This document shows, piece by piece, positions 27,592-42,407 of a stretch of 64,000 bases of DNA. How positions within the stretch are numbered: position 1 is the first letter of the stretch; the number at the start of each line of letters is the position of its first letter. The notes beneath the pieces are model-generated. The model saw only the letters and a list, made by a program, of their open reading frames with translations. It did not search any database and had not been told where the DNA came from. Location: NCBI RefSeq assembly GCF_006346315.1, contig NZ_VDMR01000001.1, positions 558,001 to 622,000 on the forward strand, written 5' to 3'. The position numbers and the translations under genes were made by a program. The DNA is from Nocardioides litoris. GTDB lineage: Bacteria > Actinomycetota > Actinomycetes > Propionibacteriales > Nocardioidaceae.

Positions 27592-28751
27592 TGGACGTCG
27601 CGAAGAAGGTCCTGGCCCCCCTGGTGGTGCTCGTCCTCGTCGTCGCCGGCGGGATCCTGCTGTTCCGCGGCGGGTCCGAGGACCGCAAGGTCACCGCCTA
27701 CTTCCCCCGCACCGTGTCGCTCTACGAGGGCAGCGAGGTGCGGGTGCTCGGCGTCACCGTCGGCCGGGTCGACAAGATCACCCCGCGGGGCACCGACGTC
27801 GAGGTCGAGATGACCTACGACAGCGACGTCAAGGTCCCCGACACCGCCCGGGCCGTCATCGTCTCGCCCGCGATCGTCGGCGGCCGCTACGTGCAGCTCT
27901 CGCCGGCGTACGAGCGGGGCGACAAGGAGCTGCCCGCCAACGCGGTGCTCGAGGCCGTGGGCCAGGTGCCGCTCGAGCTCGACCAGATCTACGACAACAT
28001 CGACCGGCTCACCGTCGCCCTCGGTCCCAACGGGGCCAACAAGGAGGGCGCGCTGACCGACCTGCTCGAGGTCACCGCCCGCAACTTCGGCGGCGAGGGC
28101 GAGCAGTTCAACCTGACGATCCGCAACTTCGGGCGGCTCAGCGAGACCCTCGACGACAACAAGGACGAGCTGTTCGGCGCCACCGCCGAGCTGCAGCAGT
28201 TCATCACCACGCTGGCCGACAACGACACCACGGTGCGCAACTTCAACGGCTCGCTGGCGCGGGTCTCCTCGCTGCTCGCCGACGAGCGCGAGCAGCTGGC
28301 CGGCTCGCTCAAGGCGCTCGCCACGGCGCTGACCGAGGTCGGCGGGTTCGTCCGCGAGAACCGCGAGATCCTCACCACCGACATCAAGGGCATCAACCGG
28401 TTCGCCAAGGTGCTGGTGCGCCAGCGCGAGGCGCTCTCGGAGACGCTGCGCATCGCGCCGCTCGCGCTGAACAACCTGCAGCTGACCTACAACCCCGACG
28501 CGGGCACCCTCGACACCAACGCCAACATCGGCAACCTCGAGAAGGAGATCACCAGCAACCCCAGCGCCGTGCTGTGCGCCCTGGTGAGCGCCAACGACCC
28601 GCAGGGCAACCTGTGCGACCTCATCCGCTCGCTCCCGCTGCCGCGCGCCGCGGCGCTCGGCCCGGGCAGCGGCTCGCTCTACCTCTCCGGCTCCGACCCC
28701 ACCCTGGGCGGCATCGTGCCCTCCTCCACCTCGAAGGGGGCCGCGTCGTGA
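27591..28751 (+). CDS. mceD: MCE family protein, MceD position
   Basis: A 386-residue MCE protein. The N-terminal helix is VLAPLVVLVLVVAGGILLF (about residues 6-24). The MCE domain has GSEVRVLGVTVGRVDKITP and IVGGRYVQLSPAYERG. The helical region contains AELQQFITTLADNDTTVRNF and LLADEREQLAGSLKALA, and the tail SNPSAVLCALVSANDPQ. The start ATG overlaps the mceC stop (TGATG) and the end overlaps mceE (GTGA). Confidence 0.92.
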   Translation: MDVAKKVLAPLVVLVLVVAGGILLFRGGSEDRKVTAYFPRTVSLYEGSEVRVLGVTVGRVDKITPRGTDVEVEMTYDSDVKVPDTARAVIVSPAIVGGRYVQLSPAYERGDKELPANAVLEAVGQVPLELDQIYDNIDRLTVALGPNGANKEGALTDLLEVTARNFGGEGEQFNLTIRNFGRLSETLDDNKDELFGATAELQQFITTLADNDTTVRNFNGSLARVSSLLADEREQLAGSLKALATALTEVGGFVRENREILTTDIKGINRFAKVLVRQREALSETLRIAPLALNNLQLTYNPDAGTLDTNANIGNLEKEITSNPSAVLCALVSANDPQGNLCDLIRSLPLPRAAALGPGSGSLYLSGSDPTLGGIVPSSTSKGAAS

Positions 28752-30181
28752 ACCGCCTCGTGCGCGTGGTCGTCGCCATCGTCCTCGGGAGCATCGTGCT
28801 GTCGGGCTGCGACTTCGACGTCTACAAGCTCCCCCTGCCCGGCGGCACGTCGACGGGCGAGGATCCGCTGACAGTCACGGTCGAGTTCGACAACGTGCTC
28901 GACCTCGTGCCCCAGTCGAGCGTCAAGGTCAACGACGTCTCGGTCGGCAAGGTCACCGACGTCGACCTCGACGGCTACACGGCCGTGGTGACGGTCCAGA
29001 TCCGCAACGACGTCGACCTGCCGGCCAACACCGAGGCGACGATCCGCCAGACCAGCCTCCTCGGCGAGAAGTTCGTGTCGCTGGCCGCTCCTGCCGACGG
29101 CGCGCAGGGCACGCTCGAGAACGGCGCGATGATCCCGCTCGACCGCACCGGGGACACCCCGGAGGTCGAGGAGGTGCTCGGCGCCCTCAGCCTCGTCCTC
29201 AACGGCGGCGGCCTCGACAAGGTCAAGACGATCACCACCGAGCTCAACGCCGCCCTCGAGGGCCGCGAGGACTCGGTGCGCTCGCTGCTCGACCAGGTCT
29301 CCTCCTTCGTCGGCCAGCTCGACCAGAACAAGCAGGACATCGTCGACGCGATCGAGTCGCTCAACCGGCTCGCGATCCAGCTGCGCCGCCAGCAGCCCAA
29401 GATCGACCTGGCGCTGGAGGAGCTGCCCTCGGCGCTGCTGTCCCTGGACCGGCAGCGCGACGACCTGGTCAAGATGCTCGGCGCCCTCGACCGGCTCAGC
29501 GACGTCGGGGTCCGGGTGATCCGCAAGTCGAAGGACAACACGATCGTCACGCTGCGCCAGCTGCAGCCGACGCTCACCCAGCTCGCCAACTCCGGCGACG
29601 ACCTGGTCAACTCCTTCAACGCCCTGCTGACCTACCCCTTCGTCGACGAGGTGGTCGGCCGCGACCCGCAGGTCGCCCGCAACCTGCACATGGGCGACTA
29701 CGTCAACCTCTCGGTCCAGCTCGACCTCGACCTGGCCAACCTCCAGCTGCCCGGCGTCCCCTGCGAGCCGCTGTCCGCCATCCCGGCCACGGGTCCGCTG
29801 CCGGACTTCGAGAAGCTGTGCCAGGGTGCCCAGGACGCGTTGGCCGAGTGCGCGCAGAACTTCGACCGCACCTGCCTCGACGGTCTCCTGGAGACGATCT
29901 GCGACCAGGCGCCCACCCGCCCCATCTGCAACCTGCTCGGCGGCGTGCTGCCGGTGCGCGGCGGCAACGGCGGGGGCGGCGGTGGCCTGCCCGGGCTGCC
30001 AGACCTGCCCGGCCTGCCCGGTCTGGGGGGCCTCGACGGGCTCACCTCCGGCCTCGGCAACGGGCTGCTCAACCGACCCGGCACCGCCCCGCGCGGCACG
30101 GGCCCGACCATGGGTGAGCTGATGGCCACCTACGACCCGGCTCTGGTGAGCCTGCTGACCCCCGGGATGGTGCTGCGATGA
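28748..30181 (+). CDS. mceE: MCE family lipoprotein, MceE position
   Basis: A 477-residue MCE protein with a lipoprotein signal: VVVAIVLGSIVLSGCDF, lipobox LSGC with Cys near residue 21. MceE proteins (LprK type) are lipidated in mycobacteria. The MCE domain shows SSVKVNDVSVGKVTDVDL and RQTSLLGEKFVSLAAP. The C-terminal tail has paired cysteines (GVPCEP, LCQGAQ, ECAQ, TCLD, ICDQ, ICNLL) and then a Gly-run and PGL-type repeats (LPGLPDLPGLPGLGG, about residues 415-435), collagen-like in look. GTG at 28748 overlaps mceD. It ends overlapping mceF. Confidence 0.92.
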   Translation: MNRLVRVVVAIVLGSIVLSGCDFDVYKLPLPGGTSTGEDPLTVTVEFDNVLDLVPQSSVKVNDVSVGKVTDVDLDGYTAVVTVQIRNDVDLPANTEATIRQTSLLGEKFVSLAAPADGAQGTLENGAMIPLDRTGDTPEVEEVLGALSLVLNGGGLDKVKTITTELNAALEGREDSVRSLLDQVSSFVGQLDQNKQDIVDAIESLNRLAIQLRRQQPKIDLALEELPSALLSLDRQRDDLVKMLGALDRLSDVGVRVIRKSKDNTIVTLRQLQPTLTQLANSGDDLVNSFNALLTYPFVDEVVGRDPQVARNLHMGDYVNLSVQLDLDLANLQLPGVPCEPLSAIPATGPLPDFEKLCQGAQDALAECAQNFDRTCLDGLLETICDQAPTRPICNLLGGVLPVRGGNGGGGGGLPGLPDLPGLPGLGGLDGLTSGLGNGLLNRPGTAPRGTGPTMGELMATYDPALVSLLTPGMVLR

Positions 30182-31491
30182 TCACCCGTCGGACCAAGGT
30201 CCAGCTCCTGGTGTTCGTGATCATCACGCTGCTGGGCGTCTCCTACGTCGGCGCGCGCTACGCGCAGCTCGACAAGGTCGTGCGCGACACCTCCTACGAG
30301 GTCACCGCCCACTTCGAGGACTCCGGCGGCATCTTCTCCGGGGCCGAGGTCACCTACCGCGGTGTCGGCATCGGCGACGTCGACCGTCTCGAGCTGACCG
30401 ACGACGGTGTCGACGTCGTGCTCAAGATCGACGACCGGTGGGACGCCATCCCGGCCGACACCCTGGCCGTGGTCGGCAACCGCTCGGCCGTGGGCGAGCA
30501 GTACGTCGACCTGCAGCCCAAGACCGAGGACGGACCCGACCTCGAGGACGGCTCCGAGATCGCCATGGCCGACACCCGCACCCCGATCCAGACCGAGACC
30601 CTCCTCTCCGACCTCGCCACGACCGTCGGCTCGGTCGACAACGACGCGCTCCGCACGACGGTCAGCGAGCTCGGGGCGGCCTTCGACGGCACCGGTGACG
30701 ACCTGCAGAAGATCATCGACACCGGCAACTCCTTCATCCAGGAGGCCGACGACAACTTCGACATCACCACCAAGCTCATCGAGGACGCCAACACCGTCCT
30801 CACCACCCAGGTCGACACCCAGTCCGACCTGCGCACGTTCGCCGACCAGCTCTCCCTGTTCACCCGCACGCTGGCCTCAGACGAGACCGACGGCGACCTG
30901 CGCAAGCTCATCGACAACGGCTCGCCGGCGGTCAACCAGCTGCGTGGGCTGATCGAGGACAACCGGGTCGAGCTCGGCTCGCTCATCAACAACCTGGTCA
31001 CGACCGGCGAGCTGTTCGTCCAGAACATCCCGGGCCTGCGCCAGGTGCTGGTGCTCTACCCCTACATCGTGGAGGGCGGCGTCACCGTCGTCTCCAAGAC
31101 GCCCGGCGGCGGGCTCGACGCGCACTTCGGCCTGATCATCACCGACAGCATGCCGTGCACCAACGGCTACCAGAGCACCGTGCGGCGCTCGCCCCAGGAG
31201 CGGTTCACCGACCCGGGCATGAACGAGGACGCCCGCTGCACCGACCCGATCAACGTGTCCAACCCGCGTGGCGCCCAGAACCTGCCCAACCGTGCCCCGG
31301 CGTCGTACGACGGCACGGCCGACGTCTACTACGACCAGGAGACCGGCAAGGTCACCTTCGCCGACGACCCCGACGCCGCCCAGGTCGCGGCCGAGGTCGA
31401 CCCCTGGTCCAGCGGGGGTACCGTTGCGCCTCGTTCGCTGGGGAAGGAGTCGTGGAAGTGGCTGTACCTGGAGCCGATGACGGGGCGCTAG
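30178..31491 (+). CDS. mceF: MCE family protein, MceF position
   Basis: A 437-residue MCE protein. The N-terminal helix VQLLVFVIITLLGVSYVGA (about residues 8-26) is followed by the MCE domain with GAEVTYRGVGIGDVDRLEL and GNRSAVGEQYVDLQPK. A helical region has DLRTFADQLSLFTRTLA. The C-terminal part includes PCTNGYQSTVRRSPQERF. ATG at 30178 overlaps the mceE stop (ATGA). The 3' end overlaps the following Mce-associated gene by 34 nt. Confidence 0.92.
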   Translation: MITRRTKVQLLVFVIITLLGVSYVGARYAQLDKVVRDTSYEVTAHFEDSGGIFSGAEVTYRGVGIGDVDRLELTDDGVDVVLKIDDRWDAIPADTLAVVGNRSAVGEQYVDLQPKTEDGPDLEDGSEIAMADTRTPIQTETLLSDLATTVGSVDNDALRTTVSELGAAFDGTGDDLQKIIDTGNSFIQEADDNFDITTKLIEDANTVLTTQVDTQSDLRTFADQLSLFTRTLASDETDGDLRKLIDNGSPAVNQLRGLIEDNRVELGSLINNLVTTGELFVQNIPGLRQVLVLYPYIVEGGVTVVSKTPGGGLDAHFGLIITDSMPCTNGYQSTVRRSPQERFTDPGMNEDARCTDPINVSNPRGAQNLPNRAPASYDGTADVYYDQETGKVTFADDPDAAQVAAEVDPWSSGGTVAPRSLGKESWKWLYLEPMTGR

Positions 31492-32561
31492 GCCCCGACC
31501 GCACCCGCTCCTCCCGCACCGCTCCCACCGTCGTCGCCGCCGTCGCGGCCGTGGTGGTCGTGGTCTGCCTGGTCACGCTCGTGACCCGGTTCGCGGGGGG
31601 GACGGGCTCCGTGGGCGACCGGGTCGGCCAGATGTACGGCGCCGAGCGCACCGACGGCTCGCTCGCGCAGGCCCGCCTGCGCGACACCCTGATGAGCCAG
31701 GCCACGCAGTTCGTGCTGCGCATCAACACCTACGGCCCGAGCGACCTCGACGAGCAGAACCGCATGCCCGGCTACGTGGAGAAGGTCAAGGACGTCATCA
31801 CGCCCAAGTTCGCCACCGACTTCGAGCAGAACGTCAACCTCGCCGAGCAGAGCGTCGCCCAGGCCGGCGTCCAGCGCTCGGCCCAGGTCTACGCCAGCGG
31901 CGTGGAGTCGGTCGAGAGGAGCGCGGCCTCGGTCCTGGTGACCGGCCAGATCGACCAGTCCTACCCCGACCCGACCAAGGACGGCCGGGTCGAGCAGGAG
32001 CCGCAGCTGTTCCGCCTGCAGGTCGACCTCGTCGAGACCAGCGGCACCTGGCTCGTCGACGACTTCGCCGCCGCCACCGGCGAGGTGCCGGGAGAGGCGA
32101 CGCCCACCCCGGGCGCCCCGGCCACGACCGACCCGACGAGCCCCGGCACGACCTCGCCCGTCACCGGCCGGCTCGCCGAGGTCGTGACCAAGCGACGCGG
32201 CGCCATCGAGGACGCCGTGGCCGTGCTCGACGGGTGCGGGTTCCCGCGCTCGGCCGGCACCGCCAGCGGCTGCTCGACCGCGCTCGGCGACCTCGCGGGC
32301 ACGGCCCGCACGCTCGCCGTGAGCCTGCGTGCGGCCACCAACCCCGACAGCCGTGTCTTCATCGGCGAGCCACCGGCCGACCTGTCCACCCTGGTCAGCA
32401 GCACCATCGCGGCCGCCGCCGACGTGCAGCGCACCGTCGCCGCCGTCCCCGGGCGGTGCCAGACCGGCGACGGCGCCGGCTGCGCCGACCTGCGGGCCAC
32501 GGCCGCGGGCGCGGTCGCCTCGCTGTCCCAGCTCGTCGTCCAGTGGGGGAGCGTGGCATGA
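31458..32561 (+). CDS. Mce-associated membrane protein
   Basis: A 367-residue protein. Residues 1-22 are cytoplasmic, followed by a membrane helix TVVAAVAAVVVVVCLVTLVT (about 23-42). The exported part resembles Mce-associated (Mas) proteins: QATQFVLRINTYGPSDLDEQ, then YVEKVKDVITPKFATDFEQN and VLVTGQIDQSYP. A Thr/Pro linker (PTPGAPATTDPTSPGT) leads to an extra C-terminal helical domain with several cysteines. Mas proteins stabilise Mce complexes in mycobacteria. GTG at 31458 is chosen over GTG at 31452 because GGAG is then at proper distance. Both starts lie within the end of mceF in another frame. Confidence 0.82.
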   Translation: MAVPGADDGALGPDRTRSSRTAPTVVAAVAAVVVVVCLVTLVTRFAGGTGSVGDRVGQMYGAERTDGSLAQARLRDTLMSQATQFVLRINTYGPSDLDEQNRMPGYVEKVKDVITPKFATDFEQNVNLAEQSVAQAGVQRSAQVYASGVESVERSAASVLVTGQIDQSYPDPTKDGRVEQEPQLFRLQVDLVETSGTWLVDDFAAATGEVPGEATPTPGAPATTDPTSPGTTSPVTGRLAEVVTKRRGAIEDAVAVLDGCGFPRSAGTASGCSTALGDLAGTARTLAVSLRAATNPDSRVFIGEPPADLSTLVSSTIAAAADVQRTVAAVPGRCQTGDGAGCADLRATAAGAVASLSQLVVQWGSVA

Positions 32562-33838
32562 CCCCGAGCTGGTACGACGTCCTCGGCGTCGACGAGGACG
32601 CCACGACCGACGAGATCCGCACGGCCTGGCAGGAGGCCATCGCGGGCCTCGACCCGACCGACCGGCGCTTCAAGCAGCGCAACCGGGCCGCGGAGGTGCT
32701 GCTCGACGACCGCCGCCGCGCCGCCCACGACGCCGACCTCGCCGCCGCCGAGGCCGGGGGCGAGGACGAGGACGCCGCCGACGACGCCGCTGACGACGCC
32801 GCTGACGACGCCGCTGCGGACGCCGCTGCGGACGCCGCCGGCGACCCGCCCGCCGACGACGAGCCCGAGACCTCCACCGGGCGGGCTGCGACCGACGACC
32901 GGCCCTCCGCCCGCGGGACCGGCTCGGGCGCGACGGGCACCTCGTCCGGGCGCTCCCTGGCCGGGGCGCTGACGGGCCGGCCCGACGCCGAGACGCGGGC
33001 CCGTCCCGGGCGCGGCCGAGGTCCCCGTGCCGAGGGCAAGCCGGGGGACCACGCGACGGCGCGGATCAAGGCCCTGGGTCGGACCGACGCCCCGGCGACC
33101 GCCGCCGAGGCCACCCCCGAGGCCGAGGACGGCGACACCCCGGCGACGCCGACGCTCCGCAAGACCGGCCGGTCCGGCCGGGACGGCGCGGCAGCGGCTG
33201 CCGAGCCCGCCGCGGACACCGACGACAGCACCGACCACGCGGACACCGCGGACACGGCGGACACCGCGGACACGGGGGAGACGGCGGACGGCGCTCGCGA
33301 GCCCGCGGCCGGTGGGCCGGCGGCTGGGCGCTCCCGGGTGGGCTGGCGGACGGCGGTCGCCGCCTCGGTGGTCGCGCTCGCGCTGCTCGCGGCCACGGTG
33401 GTCTCCCTGGCCCTCGGCCGGGACGAGGCCGGCAGCGGGCTGCCCGACGACCGGCAGGTGGCCGCGGCCGAGCGCGCCGCCGAGTCGGCCATCGGGCCGA
33501 TCCTGTCCTACGACTACCGCTCGCTCGACCAGAGCCGGGAGGCGGCGGTGTCGTTCATGACGCCGGCCTACGCCGCGACGTACGAGCAGAACTTCGACGC
33601 GATCGTCGCCGAGAACGCCGAGCAGACCAAGACGATCGTCACCGCCGAGGTCGTGACCGCGGGTGTCGTGCGCACCGGTCGTGACCGTGTCGACGTGCTG
33701 GTCTTCGTCAACCGCCCCACGCGCAACGCGCAGGGCGACGACGTCTCGCGCGACCAGGTGACGGTCCGGATGCTCGACTCCGGCGGGCGCTGGCTGGTCG
33801 ACTGCCTGATCACCGAGCCGGGCGGCACCTGCGGCTGA
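32558..33838 (+). CDS. Degenerate J-domain/Mce-associated fusion membrane protein
   Basis: A 426-residue protein with three parts. Residues 1-62 resemble a J-domain (SWYDVLGVDEDATTDEIRTA, then RAAEVLLDDRRRAAHDADL), but the HPD tripeptide is replaced by LDP in AIAGLDPTDRR. Residues 66-265 are a low-complexity acidic linker with DDAAD and TADTADT repeats and scattered basic stretches. Then a membrane helix AVAASVVALALLAATVVSLA (about 266-285) and an exported Mce-associated-like domain with AVSFMTPAYAATYEQNF and WLVDCLI. ATG at 32558 overlaps the previous stop. It closes the mce operon. Without HPD it should not stimulate Hsp70 ATPase; a binding role is inferred. Confidence 0.8.
   Translation: MTPSWYDVLGVDEDATTDEIRTAWQEAIAGLDPTDRRFKQRNRAAEVLLDDRRRAAHDADLAAAEAGGEDEDAADDAADDAADDAAADAAADAAGDPPADDEPETSTGRAATDDRPSARGTGSGATGTSSGRSLAGALTGRPDAETRARPGRGRGPRAEGKPGDHATARIKALGRTDAPATAAEATPEAEDGDTPATPTLRKTGRSGRDGAAAAAEPAADTDDSTDHADTADTADTADTGETADGAREPAAGGPAAGRSRVGWRTAVAASVVALALLAATVVSLALGRDEAGSGLPDDRQVAAAERAAESAIGPILSYDYRSLDQSREAAVSFMTPAYAATYEQNFDAIVAENAEQTKTIVTAEVVTAGVVRTGRDRVDVLVFVNRPTRNAQGDDVSRDQVTVRMLDSGGRWLVDCLITEPGGTCG
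32771..32840 (+). repeat. Coding 12-bp tandem repeat (acidic linker)
   Basis: Near-perfect copies of GACGCCGCTGAC, in frame, encode repeated DAAD. The last copies vary to GACGCCGCTGCG. Such slippage-prone repeats lie inside the linker of the J-domain/Mce-associated fusion. Confidence 0.85.
33242..33274 (+). repeat. Coding 9-bp tandem repeat
   Basis: Copies of GACACCGCG/GACACGGCG encode ADTADTADT in the linker of the same gene. They differ from the DAAD repeat upstream. Confidence 0.8.
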
Positions 33839-33878
33839 GGCGCGGGGGAGGGGTCCTGGAGCCCCCTCGACCCGCGCC
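33839..33878 (+). terminator. Hairpin terminator ending the mce operon
   Basis: A two-part stem: GGCGCGGG (33839-33846) with CCCGCGCC (33871-33878), and GAGGGG (33848-33853) with CCCCTC (33863-33868). It begins immediately after the stop codon and lies about 110 nt before the rpoB promoter, so it insulates rpoB from mce transcription. Confidence 0.75.
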
Positions 33879-33989
33879 GGCCGGCTCGGCTGCGCGCCCA
33901 CCCTGCGAACGGGTGGGGAGCGCTGCTTGACCCGGGACGCCCACGGGTGCATCCTCGACGCACGCTCGTCTGCGAGGCGCATGCTGTCA

Positions 33990-34018
33990 TTGTCGCGCGC
34001 CCGCGTTTCGTGTATCGT
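33990..34018 (+). promoter_or_regulatory. rpoB promoter
   Basis: TTGTCG (33990-33995) and TATCGT (34013-34018) with a 17-nt spacer; the -10 is preceded by TG. Transcription would start near 34025, giving a leader of about 93 nt before the TTG start codon. Confidence 0.75.
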
Positions 34019-34117
34019 GGCGCTTTGCGCCTGCCCTCAGATGCACATCTGCCTGCCCGGTGGCGATCGTGTGGTGGTCTGGCGCTCTTCACCGCGACTC
34101 ACGTCGAAGGATCTCTC

Positions 34118-37633
<3,516 letters not shown>

Positions 37634-37638
37634 CGCCA

Positions 37639-37680
37639 CCCCACGAGGTTTTTCTCGCAAGCTCGAAAAACCCCGCGGGG
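37639..37680 (+). promoter_or_regulatory. Inverted repeat 1 between rpoB and rpoC
   Basis: GGTTTTTC (37647-37654) pairs with GAAAAACC (37665-37672) around a 10-nt loop, flanked by CCCC/GGGG. The A/T-rich arms are unusual for this genome. It may be an attenuator or RNA-processing site; rpoB and rpoC must still be cotranscribed. Confidence 0.6.
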
Positions 37681-37682
37681 AC

Positions 37683-37713
37683 CCCGGCCGTGTGCTTGCG
37701 GCCCACGGCCGGG
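37683..37713 (+). promoter_or_regulatory. Inverted repeat 2 between rpoB and rpoC
   Basis: CCCGGCCGTG (37683-37692) pairs perfectly with CACGGCCGGG (37704-37713) around an 11-nt loop. It follows the first hairpin by 3 nt and lies 59 nt before rpoC. Confidence 0.6.
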
Positions 37714-37772
37714 CCGGCTCACACACAACTCCAAACTCTCTTTCTCAGTAACTACGAAGGGTTGCAGCCACC

Positions 37773-41657
<3,885 letters not shown>

Positions 41658-41677
41658 GGTCGGTCTCCCGGACCCAC

Positions 41678-41715
41678 CCGAGGGCCCGTCGCGCACCAGC
41701 GCGGCGGGCCCTCGG
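41678..41715 (+). terminator. Strong terminator after rpoC
   Basis: A stem of about 17 bp with one mismatch: CCGAGGGCCCG (from 41678) pairs with CGGGCCCTCGG (to 41715), continued by CGCGC/GCGCG-type pairs around a 4-nt loop. It is followed by CCGTTCTC. It ends the rpoBC transcript. Confidence 0.88.
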
Positions 41716-41824
41716 CCGTTCTCAGGTGATTCTTCGGTTGCCGAGCGCAACTTCTCCGTCGACGGGCGTGTCGTAGAGGTGTCGGTCCCGCAGCCAGCGG
41801 GACCCCGAGGGAAGGACCCCGACG

Positions 41825-42355
41825 ATGAAGACCACCGTCCTCACCCGCACCGTCGCCGCGCTCGCGCTCGCCGCTTCCGGCGTGCTCGTCGGCGGCGTCA
41901 CCCAGCCCGCCCACGCCCAGCCGCCCGAGTGCCGGGACCGCGACCTCACGGCGTCGTACCACGCCCGGGGCGACGCGGCCGGGCACCGCTACGGCGTCAT
42001 CAAGCTCACGAACACCTCCGGCGACCGGGTCTGCTCCGTCCGCGGGTACGGCGGGCTGTCCTACGTCGGTGACGGCAACGGCACCCAGGTCGGCGCCGCG
42101 GCGACCCGCACCCCGGGCCGGGTGCGCACCGTGGTCCTCGACCCCGGCCAGAGCGTGGTGAGCCGGGTCGACGAGGTCGTGGCGCAGAACTACCCGCGCT
42201 CGACCTGCCGGCCCGAGCACGTCGACGGGTTCCGGGTCTACGCACCCGACGCCACGCGCTCGCAGTACGTCGCGCACCCGACGACCGGGTGCAGCAAGCC
42301 GGCGGTGCACCTGCTCGCGCACGGGCCGTTCCACCGGCCCGCGCACCGCGGCTGA
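41825..42355 (+). CDS. Secreted DUF4232-type protein
   Basis: A 176-residue secreted protein. A Sec signal peptide (residues 1-31) ends with QPAHAQPP, a clear AxA cleavage site. The mature part matches DUF4232: LTASYHARGDAAGHRYGVIK, LTNTSGDRVCSVRGYGGLSY, and VLDPGQSVVSRV. Four cysteines (about residues 36, 69, 129 and 156) could form two disulfides. The domain is common in secreted or lipid-anchored actinobacterial proteins of unknown role. AAGGACC precedes the ATG. Confidence 0.8.
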   Translation: MKTTVLTRTVAALALAASGVLVGGVTQPAHAQPPECRDRDLTASYHARGDAAGHRYGVIKLTNTSGDRVCSVRGYGGLSYVGDGNGTQVGAAATRTPGRVRTVVLDPGQSVVSRVDEVVAQNYPRSTCRPEHVDGFRVYAPDATRSQYVAHPTTGCSKPAVHLLAHGPFHRPAHRG

Positions 42356-42407
42356 CGTCGGAGCGCTCGGTTCGGCGCGCGCTGGGACGGTCTGGGAGAA
42401 TGGAGTC

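Noticed and set aside
31155..31457. A longer start for the Mce-associated gene at 31155
   Set aside because: This part lies wholly within mceF in another frame and has shadow-like composition. The GTG at 31458 has a proper ribosome site and precedes the membrane helix normally.
33947..34117. N-terminal extension of rpoB from ATG 33947
   Set aside because: It would run through the -35/-10 promoter, and no rpoB has such a leader. TTG at 34118 has a clear Shine-Dalgarno site.
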